From Stenopsyche tienmushanensis (lineage: Eukaryota; Arthropoda; Insecta; Trichoptera; Stenopsychidae): DNA of 64,000 bases. Of the stretch, positions 22,468 to 34,800 are shown piece after piece. Below the pieces are notes generated by a model. The model did no database searches. It was not told where the DNA came from and saw only the letters and a program-made list of their open reading frames with translations. The DNA is taken from contig WACJ01000523.1 of the NCBI GenBank assembly GCA_008973525.1, forward strand, positions 1,302,001 to 1,366,000, read 5' to 3'. Every line of letters starts with the position of its first letter. Position 1 is the first letter of the stretch. The position numbers and the translations under genes are program-made.

Positions 22468-23722
22468 CAGTAGAACCTCGATTATCCGGACTAATTGGGG
22501 ATGGAAGTAGTCCGGATAACGAAAAATCCGGATAATAGAAAAAAATCATAATTGACAGAAAAAGACAGGGAAAGTATGAAGAAAATGTACATACATATAC
22601 ACATATAATAGCAGCCAAGTCGCGAATATTCTTAAGATATATAAGATGTCCTGATTTACATTATTTTTGCTTCTCAAGCCATTTCATGGCGACATCTAAA
22701 CAATGAAAAGCTTCAGAATGTGTAAGGATTAATATATCCTCCTTCGCAAATCTCTTCTTCGTATTCTGGATCTTGTTTTTCTGAGGCAGATATTTCCTTA
22801 ACTATTTCCTCATCATTCAAAACTTGAAATCCAGGATCGTTTGCATCGTAATTTAATCACTCGATTACACTCGATTGCGTATTAAAGACTAGTGATCTAA
22901 TTTTTATTGTACACAAAATGCATGATATTGTACACCCGATGTTCGTCAAATCAGTCAAACAAAAGACGATAGGTTTTCCTTCTTTAAGTGATGATCTCCG
23001 AATAAACGACGATAGCGAAGATAAGGTAAACCTATTATCCAAAACTTTGGACTAATCACCAGGATTCCCAGCACTTAAGCGACAATAGCACAAAACAGAC
23101 GATTTCGAAATCATTAAAATAATTCTTCAAAAATTATCCTAAATCCTTAACAAATACTAAAATAATCACTCCGTTAGTAATTATTATTAAGAAAAAATAA
23201 AGATTAAAAACAAAAAAATACACAGGTTCGGCGAAATTGATAATACAATCATTAAAAACTTCCCACGAAAGTTTTCAATGCTTGCCTGGTAATCGGTTAT
23301 TATCCCACTTTATAGAAATTTGCAAAGGTAATTCTGATTCCAAAATCAGTAAAAAAAATGATCCATCCCGAAAACTATAGACCGATTTGTCTACTGTCCG
23401 GACTTAATTAAACTCTGTATCTATAGCTTAAAACCAAGACTTCAATATATGAATTGCTAGACTTAAGTATGGATTAATGTACTAATGTAAAATTATTTTT
23501 ATTACTATACACTCGATGATATTGGTACAAATGCGCAATACAATGAACCAAAAAAAATATATTGCAATCCATTACATATGTGAGCAAAAGTGAACACAAT
23601 TCTCCACGTGCAAATTAATAAATAGTTTTTTTTTTTCCAATTCGATTCTTTTTGTTTATTTTGAATAATCCGGATAATCGAAAATCCGGATAACCGAGGT
23701 CCGGATAATGGAGGTTCTACTG
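22468..23722 (-). mobile_element. pogo/Tigger-type DNA transposon, 1255 bp, decayed
   Basis: Ends CAGTAGAACCTCGATTATCC and GGATAATGGAGGTTCTACTG are inverted, flanked by TA (22466-22467, 23723-23724). On the minus strand the left part (about 22860-22670) encodes an acidic tail with DPGFQVLNDEEIV and then SEAFHCLDVAMKWLEKQ, the C-terminal tail of Tigger/jerky-type transposases. The DDE core and helix-turn-helix are missing. Confidence 0.85.
23310..23405 (+). mobile_element. LINE reverse-transcriptase scrap inside the Tigger
   Basis: Reads AKVILIPKSVKK then HPENYRPICLLSGL, the first conserved RT block of Jockey/R1-type LINEs. Only about 90 bp is recognisable. Confidence 0.6.
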
Positions 23723-23735
23723 TATTTCAATTTGA

Positions 23736-24331
23736 TTGTATGTATCACTTCTATTGTGCTCATGTATACGCATACATCTATTTGCTTATTTGACGCAAAC
23801 TTCAACGAGTATTATTATCAACTCTTTTGTATTAAATAAAGAAAAAATTACTACAGTTAAATTATATAATATGCATTTATTCGACTGCTATTTATACTAT
23901 GTTATTGTATATGCATCTTATTCAACATCTTATCTACTGCATATTATTTTCCACATATCTGTGCTAATAAAAAAAAATAATAAAAAATTAAAATTTATAT
24001 AAATAAATAAATATATGTAAATGACAGATACGTTTATACAACATATTCAACTACTATTTTATTTTATGTTAATCTATACGCATGTACTTGAATGCTATTT
24101 AATACTTATTATGAATATCATTTACTATATCCTTATAAAAAAAAGGGAGAAAACAACTATCTTTATGCAAATTCAACTATTATTGTTTATTTCATATGCA
24201 TTTTACTATACTGTTTATCTAATGTTATTCACTGAATATTATTTACTATATTCCTGTATCAATAAAAAAAGAAAACAACTATCTTAATATAAACGTTCAA
24301 CTATTATTGTTTATATCATATGCATGTATTA
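23736..24331 (+). repeat. diverged tandem repeats in the 3' region of the gypsy-type element
   Basis: An AT-rich unit of roughly 130-150 bp recurs about four times. Each has TTCAACTATTATT, CATATGCAT, GAATATTATTTACTATAT and an AATAAAAAAA-type end. The array resumes after the SINE (24797 to about 24970). This is where an env gene or 3' UTR would lie; no env-like frame is present. Confidence 0.55.
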
Positions 24332-24339
24332 TATCGTTT

Positions 24340-24788
24340 CTTCTTCTTAATGTGCCATATCCGAACCATCGGACGTAGGCGATCTTCATAGGAGATTTTA
24401 CTAGGGAAAGGATTTAATGTGGTGGTTTCCCGTTGCCTTCCACACGTGGTAAAGTAAGGATAGGATTATTTGGAAAGGTAGGAGAGGAAAGAATCTATGA
24501 GTGAGTAGCGAAATTATCATTATATATAAATGATAATTTAATTATTGTTGCAAATTCAATCACTCACTAATGGGCGTCCCTGCACGACTTCATTAATCGC
24601 CTCAGCATTTACTTTTTCTAATCCAGGAAATCAGGGTAAACCTGGATCGAGACGATCGATCAGAAATATTAATATTTTCGATCTCCCAAATGTGTTGGTA
24701 CGGTGAAAATTTTTTCCACAATCTGGATTTGAACCCGAACCTTTGTAATAAGAGTCCAGGATCTTATCCACTATACCAACACTTGGTC
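24340..24788 (-). mobile_element. tRNA-derived SINE, minus strand
   Basis: Perfect 8-bp duplication TATCGTTT at 24332-24339 and 24789-24796. The minus-strand head (24790-24719) has a polymerase III A box (TAGTGGATAAGATCC) and B box (GGTTCAAATCC-like) with tRNA-like spacing. The body contains a block ending in CAACGGGAAACCACC, and the tail ends in an AAGAAGAAG repeat. It interrupts the tandem repeat array of the gypsy element. Confidence 0.82.
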
Positions 24789-25138
24789 TATCGTTTATCT
24801 AACACTAATTCTTGAATATTATATTCCTGTATTACTAAAAGGACGACAGTTATCTATATACGATATATTATTCCTGTATTTTCATATTATATTAATCCAC
24901 ATGCATGTAATTAATTACTCATTTAACGTTTATTTCTTGAACATTATTGATTTCGTTGCCGTGTAAATAAAATAAAAAACACACGCAACTCAGCAACTAC
25001 TTATATTATGTGCTCATCCATGATTTAAAATTGTTTTCTTATATTCTTATACTCTTGTTCTAATTCTTGCTCTATTTCCTTGCTAAATAGAATTGTATCG
25101 AGCCATAAACCACATATCTTCCGAATATGTTTATTCTT

Positions 25139-25149
25139 AAAGGGGGAGG
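25139..25149 (+). other. polypurine tract of the gypsy-type element
   Basis: AAAGGGGGAGG immediately before the 3' LTR. Confidence 0.8.
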
Positions 25150-25647
25150 TGTTATGTATTCAAAACTTGTTATAATTTAATTCGATTGTGTAAACCAATT
25201 AAGGTAATATTGGGGTTAGGCGTTTATCATCGCCTTCGGCAGCTCGTGGATGATCGGGTTCTCCCACTCCTAAACCACGAGCAACGGCCTATATAAAGGG
25301 CTGCATTGCAATCCTCACTTTCTTCCATTATTCATTCCACACACTCTCTCTCTTTGGAGCTCTGCTCCCCGAGCCGTTGACGGTATTTATAGACTCCGAG
25401 TCGCCGTCAAGTCGTGCCCACAAATAATTCGTTATTTGTTCGTAATTTCTTCCTTTTACTTAGGTTTCCATTATCTCGACCGAGTTGCTCAACTATTCAC
25501 TTGTTTAATACATTTATTATTGTATTTTGTTAATTTGTCTTACATCATCCAGACAATAAATCACTTCGTTGCAATAATTCTGTTTTTTAATAATTGCAAT
25601 ATCCATCGTCGAGTAATACATACGTCTCCGAAGAAAAATACGTAACA
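25150..25647 (+). repeat. 3' LTR of the gypsy-type element
   Basis: 498 bp, about eight differences from the 5' LTR by eye. It carries TATATAAA at 25290-25297 on the plus strand, about 530 bp upstream of the AIG1-like start codon and in the same direction. Confidence 0.93.
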
Positions 25648-25755
25648 CTATATATCCAATTTTATATTTTATTGCAAATTTGCTGTGAAATCAATTTGCT
25701 GCGACAAGCTCGCAGATCCACGAAACTGCAATCATCAGCGAAATTGCAGTTGCAG

Positions 25756-25760
25756 TCAGT
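25756..25760 (+). promoter_or_regulatory. candidate initiator (TCAGT) of the AIG1-like gene
   Basis: TCAGT is the arthropod initiator consensus. It lies 61 bp before the proposed ATG at 25821 and about 110 bp after the end of the gypsy 3' LTR. Confidence 0.4.
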
Positions 25761-25820
25761 GCTATTTTTGCCGTCGTTATAGTGTGTCGTTTGCTTCGAT
25801 ATAAATTAAAGAACTTCAAA

Positions 25821-28800
25821 ATGTTATCGATCAAGGTATCTATTTCGATTTGATTCTTAATTTATTTTCTTTTTTAGTGTGTAACATGTTGATTTAAATA
25901 TCAATAGATGGTGCTCTATCGATCATTATTTCAAATATATTTAAACAAATTTAAAACAAGGCATGTTATCCTTAAATTATATCAAAAATATTGCATTCAT
26001 ATTGTGATAAAATTAATGATCGCCAAAAAGTATGCTTTGGAGTTTAAAAGATAACTGTATAATACAGTGTTAAAATACCATTTCTTCGGTTGTAGCATTT
26101 GAAGAAATCGAATAGGAAGAATCTTGATCCTGTCACTGAAGAACGAATAATTACGCGTTGCGCAACAGAGAATGATTCGCCTTCTTTCTTCAGTGACGGG
26201 ATCAAGACGCATCCTATCCGATGGAATAAATGTATTTCTAATGAAGGCAACTTTGTAGTAAATTAAGATACTCTAATTGTCAAAACTATTTTGGCAGTCA
26301 ATAAAAATAAATTCAACTACTCTTTTTGTAACACATCACTCAATAAGTCCGTAGGATGACATATAGTCAACGCCACAATTGACAAAACTGTATAATTTTT
26401 AGAAAGTATAAACATTCAAATAATATATGTCGAAATTTCATAACGATATAACGTTCAGTTCGCAAATTACGGTGATTTTAGTGACGCTACTTTTGGAATT
26501 TTCAAAACAATGGATTCATCTGAATTTTGTGCAAATATATCGTTAAAATCTTTGATAAATGGTAGATATATTTTCGTTGCTGATTTGCGGTTGATTGAAA
26601 TTGATTGACCTTGTCCTTAGCGCGCAAAAAACACCCGCGCTACTATGATATGTATTTTGTACACTATATGAAATTCTGAACCCCGTATCTATTATATTTC
26701 ATATCGATATTGCCATCATCGGAGTAGAGTTGTAGTAAATACATCATGGTGAAGGAAAGGTTAAATCAGTGATCATTTTGCATCGACATTTGTCCGCGCG
26801 ACATTTGCGTTTGTTCACATTCGATCAAAAAGAACAACGCGTCCACAATTCAGAGCGCTGTTTAGAGCCGTTATAGCGCAATAAAAAGCGATATGTGACA
26901 ATGGTTGAAACATGGGTCCATTAATACACTCCAGACTCAAATTGGCAGTCAGTTGAGTGAAGGAATTGCGAAAAGACGATCCCAAAAAACTTCCAGTGTA
27001 TCTATTTTTAAGTTTACGTTTCATACATATTTTTAAATCAGCATTGAAAATATATAAACCTAATTTTAAAAAATTCAGAGAATGACGCAGATCCGCTTGT
27101 TCTTCCATACTTCGGCATTGGTCCATCATTTACTTTTTTGGATCAACCTAGAGCTTACAGACTTGAAGAAATCGGAGAACAAAGCAATAGAACACTTCAT
27201 CGACTTCAAATTCTTGTTTATGAGCGCATGGAATTTCGTAAGTATTATTAAGTCAAACGATCCAAATTACTATGAATTTATGAAGATGACCAGCAAATGT
27301 TCTTGTTATTCTCTTTTAGATGTTACAGTTGATATTCCTGAGCATGGCGGTCGCATGCGACGTTCAAAAGCTGAAAGTCATCAGTCATACACCCACCCAA
27401 TTTTCTCGTAATTTTATGAAAAAAGCAGCCAAAATCCGAGATTTTCTATACAGCACGCTCGTACTGCCGGTTGGACTTGTAAGAAATGTAGCCAGAATTA
27501 TTTTGACTTCCTTTTTCCGATCGATGTGTAATAATTTTATTGTATCGTTTCAGTCCGTTGGTGTCTTTTTTTGGACAGTTTATTCCATAAACAGAGAGCT
27601 GATCATGCCGAAAGATTGGGATCGTTCACTTCCTTATTTTCTCAATCAAACTATGCACACTAGCGTTATTCCGATTATTTTATTGGAGATGCTTATTCCA
27701 AAAAGGAGACAAAATAAAAGATTCCAAATTGCATTCTTTAGTGGATTTATACTTCTATATTACACATGGTAAATATATTTCAATTATAACATTTCGTAGC
27801 GATGTAAATCTTGCATTCTTAATATTATGGGGATCAAAGAACATTCACGCATTTCCCTTCATAATTCAACATATCTTCAAATCCCGCACGCCGAGTGGTG
27901 GAATAGAGGTGGACGGGCATCGAATAGATAACTTCTTTATTTATTAAGAGATGGCCGCGGGAAGCACGCCTTCCCACAGCCAAGGCTGTCCAATTACTCC
28001 TTGAAAGTGTCTTCCTTAAACTCCAGCTATTGCATGGCGACCATCAGGCTAGACATGATCGCGGATTTTGATAAATTTTCAGTTTCTATCTGAAAGCCGC
28101 CTTAACCTGTTAAATGCCAACGACGCGCCGGTGCGTCAGACGTGTTCGTGCCCCGTACGCCAACGACGCGCCCGTGCGCAACTACGTTTCATCACAGAAA
28201 AACACATATTTTTTAACACTTAAATTTTACTATGCTAAGAACACATATTGATGAATCCAAAAATGCCTTCACATTTTTAAAAAACTCGGTATTTCCCTTT
28301 CATTTTTAAATGAATTTAACAGAGGTCATCAGGGCTGCCTACTGGATGATCTTTGCTACGTAACTGATTATATTGTGAGAAGTATGTACATATTTGGGAA
28401 CGGGAGAGTGTCACTTAAATTTGCCTTATCTGTTTATATGACTGATAATACCACAATACCGGAGAATACCATTTATCTCCTAAAACATCAATCCTTCGTA
28501 AATTGTCTTCTGACAGGAATCGTTTTATACTCGTCTTGTTGCGATTTTTTATATAAAATTCTCATTTTTTTTCCGTGATTTATAAAAATTGTAATTTTTA
28601 AGTTTGTGTTGAAACTTTTTCATGATTTTGTCTTGAGACTATTTCGTGATTTTGTGCTGTGAATTGTTTCTTGATAATATTTTTTTGTCGTGTAAAATAT
28701 TATTCCATAAAAATGGAATTCAAAGCTTTTTCGGATGAAGGTGAATACTCTGATAATGCAAGTTTTAGTGAATTACCTTTTGGGGAGGACATATTTTCTT

Positions 28801-31800
28801 TAGATGGTGAGGATAATGTAACAATCTTTCAAGAACCCATAGGTGCAGGCGTTTTTATTTGGGAAGAGCGGGATTTTAGTCCTATAATCCATCCATTTGA
28901 TGACACTTCGTCAGGTATTAAAATAAATATCAGTGATGAAAATGAAAGCGAATTGGGTTTTTTTAAAATAATTTGTGGACGACGAAATGGTAAACATAAT
29001 AGTTACAGAGACTAACCGTCAATATCATTATGTGACTTCCAAATTACCATTTTTGAGTACTCGCCTAAAATCGTGGATTGATTCCAATAAGGATGAAATA
29101 TATGTTTTTTGGGTCTGTGTTTGTTATTCCCATTAAATTCAAGAAATTCAATAGACCATCACTGGTCAACTGATCCATTATTATATTCACCAATTCAGAA
29201 ACTATGCCTCGAAATAGATTTCAATTATTACTTCGCATGTTACATTGTTACAAAAATGAAGAACATGTTCAGTTTAGTTTTAGAAGTTTGCATAAAATAA
29301 ATCCAATTTTAAACATTTAAAAAAAAAAATGCAAGTGCATATTATCTTTATAGGAAAATTTGCATCGACGAAAGTCTATTATTATTTAAAGGACGTCTGA
29401 TTTTTAAACAATATATACCGTCAAAAGTCAGTCGTTTTGGTATAAAATTATATGTTAGATATAATCATACATACAGGATCAACCACAGAATTTACTGATA
29501 ATTCTGATATGGGAGTTGGAGCTAAAGTCGTAATGTCTCTCATTACCCCATATTTAGGCGCCGGTCATACATTATATTTTGATAACTGGTTTGCGACCCC
29601 AAAACTTATTCCAGAAATTCCAGTTTCAGAAATCCAGTTTATTCCAGAAATTATAAGAAAGCAAAACCAATGCAGTCGGAATTGTGAAGAGAAATCGTCT
29701 CGAAATGCCAGCATTCAAAAAAAAAATGAAGAAAGGGGATTCGTGTTCATTTCATATAAAAACTATTATGGCTCTAGCATGGAAAGACAAAAGGGACGTT
29801 ACCATGTTGTCGACAATTCACACTCCTGAATTTGTAGAAACTGGAAAAACAAATTACAAAACCGGCGAGCCCGTACTAAAACCTACTGTAGCTATTGATT
29901 ATAGTAAAAATATGGGAAGTGTAGATAGGAGCGACATGATGATAAGCTCCATAAAAAGCATCAGAAAAACCATGAGATGGTATAAGAAGCTCCTAATGCA
30001 TATAATGTTCAATGCACATGCACTGTATATGCTGAAAACCGGAAAGCAGATGTCATTATCTAAATTTCCTTATTCAGTGATAGGTCAATTATTTGAAAAA
30101 CCTAAAATACTGATCACGGTTAGGAGTTAATACTCATTTTATTGGTACTAAACCCTTTTCGATTGGAACAAAACCTGGAACTTCATCAACGTATTTGAGA
30201 AAAAGAATTGTTTTTATTGTTTGTTCTTCTTCAAAAAAAAGAACGGATAAAAAATATGTGTGTATACAGTGTAATGTGCCAGTGTGTAAAGAACCATGTT
30301 TTAAAATTTATCACACACAATTGAATTTTTAAAACAATATAAATAAAGTGTATTGGTTCAAAAAATATTTTTCAAATGATCTAAAAATATATCAAAAATA
30401 ATAATATTTGTTTATATAAATTGAGACAACCCTAAATAAACAATTAATTTAAATGGCGTGTATATAATATTAGCAGAAAATTAAATAAAAAAATATAATC
30501 ATTATGAGTTGTGGCAACCCTAATCAAGAATCACTCAAAAGCCGTAAATGATCCCGTAGGATGGCATGTGGTATACATATATATGCTAGGACACATAAGT
30601 CACCTTTTGGCAATAAAATATGCAAGTTAAACTCATTTTTATGCAATTTCTAATATGTCTAAATTCGCTGGCGTGGGGCGCACGGCTCGCTCATTACGCT
30701 ATGGCAGTTAAAAGGTTAAATTCATCAATTCCCATTCTACCCCATAGCACCGATCCTATTAATTTTGCCGATGACTTTTAAATATTCCCAATGGAATTCC
30801 AGGGTTTTCGATAACCCTCATCATTTTTTTGCCTTAGATCTGACTCGATTAGAGATTTTAATGCATTGTTAACAAAATTAAAAGGTCTTCCCGTTATCGG
30901 TTCATCCCTTCAGCTTCTATTGCCCGATTTAAATTTCTGGAATCAATTTTGGCATTCTTTACTTTTTTTACTTCACCATAAACATCTTTAAGTGTTTTAC
31001 TGGCTTTTGTGGCACTGTATCTGAACACATAAGGTCTCAAAATACAGGAATAATCTATGGTCCCCCTAATATTAATATAAAAGTATGGGAATAAAATCTC
31101 TCTACTGAAATATTTGGGAAAATGTTGATCAAACGAATCGTTTCAATGTAGATTTAAATTTTCTGCTCCTGTAAATGCAGGCAGGGCCACCTATGAGCGA
31201 ATGATTTGCAACAATCATTGAATATCCATTTAAAAAAAATAATAGTTTCGACACTCACTCATAGATCCTATCATCTTTTTCTCAACATTGGAAAATACAT
31301 ACCATAAATCATTTTTAAAATCTGGATACGTCTATAATGTCCAATGAACAAATTCAAAACCATTCCACCCCCTTCAAAAAGAGTCGTTTACATCAGTGCT
31401 CCGCAACGTTTTCTCACCCACGGCACACCAAAGCTCTTCTTTAAATTTCGCGGCACACCAAAAGCCAAAAATAATAGATATTGATTTATTTATTTTAAAA
31501 TAGCTTTCGCCAATACATAAAGAAAAGGAAAAAAAGACATAAGCAATTAAAAAATACATAATAAGAATACGAATAAGAAGAATAACAATTACAAAATAAA
31601 ACATTCAGGGGGGCCTAAATATTTGATACACCAATTTTACAATAAATTTTATTTTTAGTACACAGTACTAAAAATAAAATTCAGTAAGTACACATACATA
31701 AATGTACAATTTACATAAAAACTATACTATATTTACTTCTATGTAATCTTAATCATTATTATAAAATAATGACCAATCAATGTGATACCTGCGCTTCTTT

Positions 31801-34800
31801 CGATGAACACAAAAGTTTTATATTCGGCTCGATATTTGACAGCGCAACTCGAAGTTCTTGGTCAAGACCTTTAAAGCATGACCGCTTTTCATTTTTAATC
31901 AATACGAGAGTTGAAAAACTTTGCTCGCATGAATATGTCGTCGAAAATGGAAGTAATGTTAGGATGGCTTTGACGGAAATGCTAGGATATTCTTTCTTAA
32001 CGGAAATCCAGAAAACATCTAATGGAACTTCGGCAAAGTGAAGTTTTAACGTTCCGTCATTACTTAATTCTATAAATTCTTCTCGAATTTGTAGAGACAG
32101 TGCTTTTATAGAATTTAATGCAATGGTTGCAAAAGGATTTCGAATCCAATCGTATTGTTCAGTATTAATAAAATAAAAAAATGATCAAATCTCTGCTGAA
32201 GCATACTTAAATGTTGTTAGGCCAGATTCACAATTAATTGCTTGTTTTCAATCGTACTATGGTTGGTCCTGTGGTACATTTCTAAACATCCTTTTTGCAA
32301 CTCTTCCTGCCAAAGTTCAAGTTTTTTTTTGAACCCTTGTAATTTGTCGGAGCACGTCAATATATTCTCATTCCGACCTTGCATTTTTTTTATTAAGTTC
32401 ATTGAGATGCTCGAATATATCAGCCATATATGCAAGTTTGACTACCCAGTAATCATCATCAAGGTGCTAGTATATAATAGTTCTGGCATATTTTGATCTA
32501 AAAGAAATTCGCGTACCTCGTAGCGAAGTTCAAGCAATCTACCCAAAACTTTGCCTCGGGATAACCAACGAATTTCAGTATAAAACAATAATGATTCATA
32601 TTCAGCTCCCATTTCAGCACAGAGTATTCCAAAAATTCGCGAATTTAAGGCTCTCGATTTAATTATGTTTATGATTTTAATGCATTCATTCATCGTGAAC
32701 AAAAGTTCCTCTGCCAAATTCTTGACCATCAATGCTTCTCGATGTATGCAGCAGTGTGTAAATTGTATTAATGGATTTTTTTGTTTTACACAAGAGAAAA
32801 AATCTTTTTTACTACCCGCCATTGCTGCAGCGCCATCCGTGCAAACAACAATACATTTGCTCCATTGAATTTATTTTGAAGAAATCATCGGTTACTTTGA
32901 AAATCTCTTCACCGGTAGTTCGCTCTGGAACCTCCTTACAAAATAAAAAACGTTCTTTAATAAAGTCCTCGTCAACGAATCGTACAATAGTTATCAGTTG
33001 TGCTTTGTTTTTAATATCGATTGATTCATCGATTTGAAGAGCAAAATTTTCAGCCAATATCAGTTTTCTAATCAGTGTTCCTAAAATATCGCTTGACATG
33101 TCGTGAATGCGTCTTTTAACAGTATCGGCAGACAACGAAACTTTATTCACTTCTTTAACTTCATTGGGACCAAGCATAAGTCGAACAATTTCCATGCATG
33201 CTGGCTTAATAAGTGTTTCGCCGATAGTATGCGGTTTTTTTGGACGTGCAATTAATTTTGCAACATGAAAGCTAGCTTCTAAGGCCTTTTCAGAAACCGT
33301 AACGGCTAAATTCATAAATTGTTTCTGTTTTTTTTTTATTTTGTTCTAAGCGCCTCTGAAAATATTGCTTGTCCTTTTGTGCGCAACTGGGATGGTATAT
33401 CCGAGAAACCATATTGAATGTAGTCTTCGTTGTACTTCCTTTTCCCAGTCTTTTTTGGTATTTTTGCAACACTTGTGCTGGGTTCTTCTGTATGTAAAGA
33501 CGAATCTTTTCTACGTAAAAATTTATCCATTGTAACGTGGGCGAGAACCCTTAGCTGAGTACCAGGGTCCAGTTAACTTCGTCGTACTTCTGTCGACTAG
33601 TCCCAGTTATCTTCGTTCGTAGAGCTTCTGACGACCCGCGGCTGCCGCGTCCCTCGTAACGCTGGCGAGTAGGACTCCACAGAATGATGGTGTTAGATTT
33701 CAAAAACAATTGTTTCTCCACAGCATGTTTATTTGCTCCACTTTGAACAGACTGCGGCTACGAGGCGTAGTATATCCAAACTCGACCTCAAATATGAATC
33801 TAAGCTCATGTTTCCAAGGAGAGGACTTCACAGAAAGAACTCAGAGTAGCCTCAGTTATACTATATTTAAAGGAGTCTAAAACTAAATATGAATAACACA
33901 AAGAACGCATAACCATACAAAATTGACCAACACAACTAATAGTAATGAATGATAATTATTGCCGTAAGACGAGTAAATGCTACGTAACACAATAACACGA
34001 CTAAAGTAGGCTGCGGAGCACTGGTTTACATGCATGTTGTTAACGGTGCGGAATGATTCATACTGCACGTGACTTCCCCGGTGCGATTTCTGTACCCAAA
34101 CAACGCGGTAACCGTAAATCGCAGCGACGAAGGCAACACAGATTTTCAACGCAGTGTTTATTAACAGGAGAATCTGACTATCGTGTATGAAACGCATTTA
34201 AGAAATACTTGAACTAGATAGAAAACTGAGGGACAGGTTCCACTATTTTTAAAAACCGCATAACTTCAAATCAATGTGATAGAATGTACCAATAATCGCA
34301 TAAAAAAAGTTTATATAAAAAAAATATAAATAAAAACACAACACATATTTATCTTAGAATTGCTTTACTAAAGTCTCTTTTACTCGATAATTATACAAAT
34401 GCAATTAACATTATCAGCGGACTATATGCGCGTACCGTATATGCTCTAAGCGCAGGCGATTTTTTGCAATACCCGTAACATTCGAAGTTTTAAACATATC
34501 TTAATATTTTTTTTTTGATCTGTATTCAACAATATCTGCAGATTACACCCATAGGCATCAAAATACAAAAAAATACACTATTGTTAATTTTTGATTTTTT
34601 TTGTGCGAATTCGCATAAAAAAAGCTTTATCCACTATAGAAAAATGATGGATAGGTACCATTATTTTTGAAAATTGCATAACTTCAAATTCGCATTAAAA
34701 AAATCCGCATAAAAACAGACCCAAGTGTATACTTTTTTGGCAGCGTCTTTATATCGCTACGCCGCACTTTTGGCGGAAAATTCTCGCAAAACGCTGTTTT

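Larger units (their letters stand above)
16117..25647 (+). mobile_element. complete Ty3/gypsy-type LTR retrotransposon with nested insertions
   Basis: Two 498-bp LTRs (TG...CA) enclose about 8.5 kb. A 4-bp target duplication CTAT is present at 16113-16116 and 25648-25651. Order: primer-binding site, gag, protease remnant (GLLGLDFL at about 18095), the 17.6/297-style block before RT (KSYRYP at about 18545-18565), RT, RNase H, integrase tail with a GPYE-like motif (about 22290) and HTDLVKLAH (about 22370), then a purine tract. The coding region is full of stops and frameshifts, and five other elements sit inside it, so it cannot be autonomous. Yet the LTRs differ at only about eight positions. 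It lies between the CPAP1-type gene and the AIG1-like gene. Confidence 0.93.

Noticed and set aside
24719..24790. tRNA gene on the minus strand
   Set aside because: Pol III boxes are present but acceptor and D stems do not pair well, and the sequence continues into a 449-bp SINE with an 8-bp target duplication.
26815..27129. 104-codon minus-strand frame
   Set aside because: It is the antisense of a mariner relic and of AIG1-like exon 2.
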